Below, in pieces: positions 63,999 through 64,000 of a stretch of DNA of 64,000 bases. The notes beneath the pieces are model-generated. The model was not told the DNA's origin, did not search any database, and saw only the letters and a list, made by a program, of their open reading frames with translations. The DNA is from Actinomyces qiguomingii (GTDB taxonomy: Bacteria; Actinomycetota; Actinomycetes; Actinomycetales; Actinomycetaceae): assembly GCF_004102025.1 (NCBI RefSeq), contig NZ_CP025228.1, positions 3,844,001 through 3,908,000 of the forward strand, written 5' to 3'. The number at the start of each line of letters is the position of its first letter. Position 1 is the stretch's first letter. The position numbers were made by a program, and so were the translations under genes.

Positions 63999-64000
63999 CA

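Overview
The window looks like chromosome of a high-GC Gram-positive bacterium of the Actinomycetaceae, probably Actinomyces or a close relative. Reasons: strongly GC-biased third codon positions with long antisense shadow frames, GTG/TTG starts, apparently leaderless genes, and a MATE exporter next to dnaB, an order familiar in actinobacteria. It is an inference from gene content. I found no rRNA or tRNA gene, no CRISPR array and no prophage.

Layout. (1) 1-14000 is a defence island. A leftward, translationally coupled operon encodes a DUF1156 DNA methylase, a HEPN-DUF499 ATPase, a MutL/MORC-like GHKL ATPase, a DUF4420 PD-(D/E)XK protein and a Z1 helicase cut by the window edge. A divergent rightward pair encodes a cytosine-C5 methyltransferase and a second GHKL ATPase with a TIGR02391 (Ymh) C-terminus. 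That ATPase is split by a 958-bp IS5-family element with intact 12-bp ends and a 3-bp target duplication. The island ends in a decayed AbiEi antitoxin. (2) 14016-20607 is a sugar-use locus: GH4 phospho-glycosidase, DeoR repressor, and divergently a PfkB kinase and an ABC importer without its own ATPase. (3) 20670-25710 mixes defence and metabolism: an RloA/RloB (AbiL-like) pair, a Gfo/Idh/MocA oxidoreductase, and an AlbA_2-domain regulator flanked by 48-bp direct repeats. (4) 25749-43029 is mostly housekeeping: RidA, phosphoglucomutase, a DUF559 protein, a lipoprotein, an 1816-residue acyl-CoA dehydratase activase-like protein, a TetR regulator, an NCS2 permease and a DUF4956-VTC-Cthe_2159 envelope operon. 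(5) 43306-53264 is a second defence-rich stretch: two alpha/beta hydrolases, an ATPase-DUF4276 pair, a DUF262-HipA operon with a frameshifted hipA, a large membrane protein broken at a G tract, and a Phd antitoxin with a truncated PIN toxin. (6) 53228-64000 returns to core metabolism: amylosucrase-like GH13, an NAD(P)-binding protein, pyridoxine kinase, a PadR-ABC exporter operon, dnaB, MATE exporter and a partial membrane protein.

Intergenic DNA is unusually rich in repeats: a 109-bp hairpin element in two opposite-facing copies with compensatory stem changes, a 122/123-bp element with 22-bp terminal inverted repeats in two copies, tandem arrays of 14, 19, 22 and 23 bp, and a CACGACC-rich inverted element before dnaB.

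The best candidate for an undescribed system is the five-gene operon at 1-9912, which joins the DUF1156/DUF499 pair to a MutL-DUF4420-Z1 core like that of Mza and bacterial MORC-type restriction loci, with the divergent C5-methyltransferase/GHKL pair as a possible second arm.
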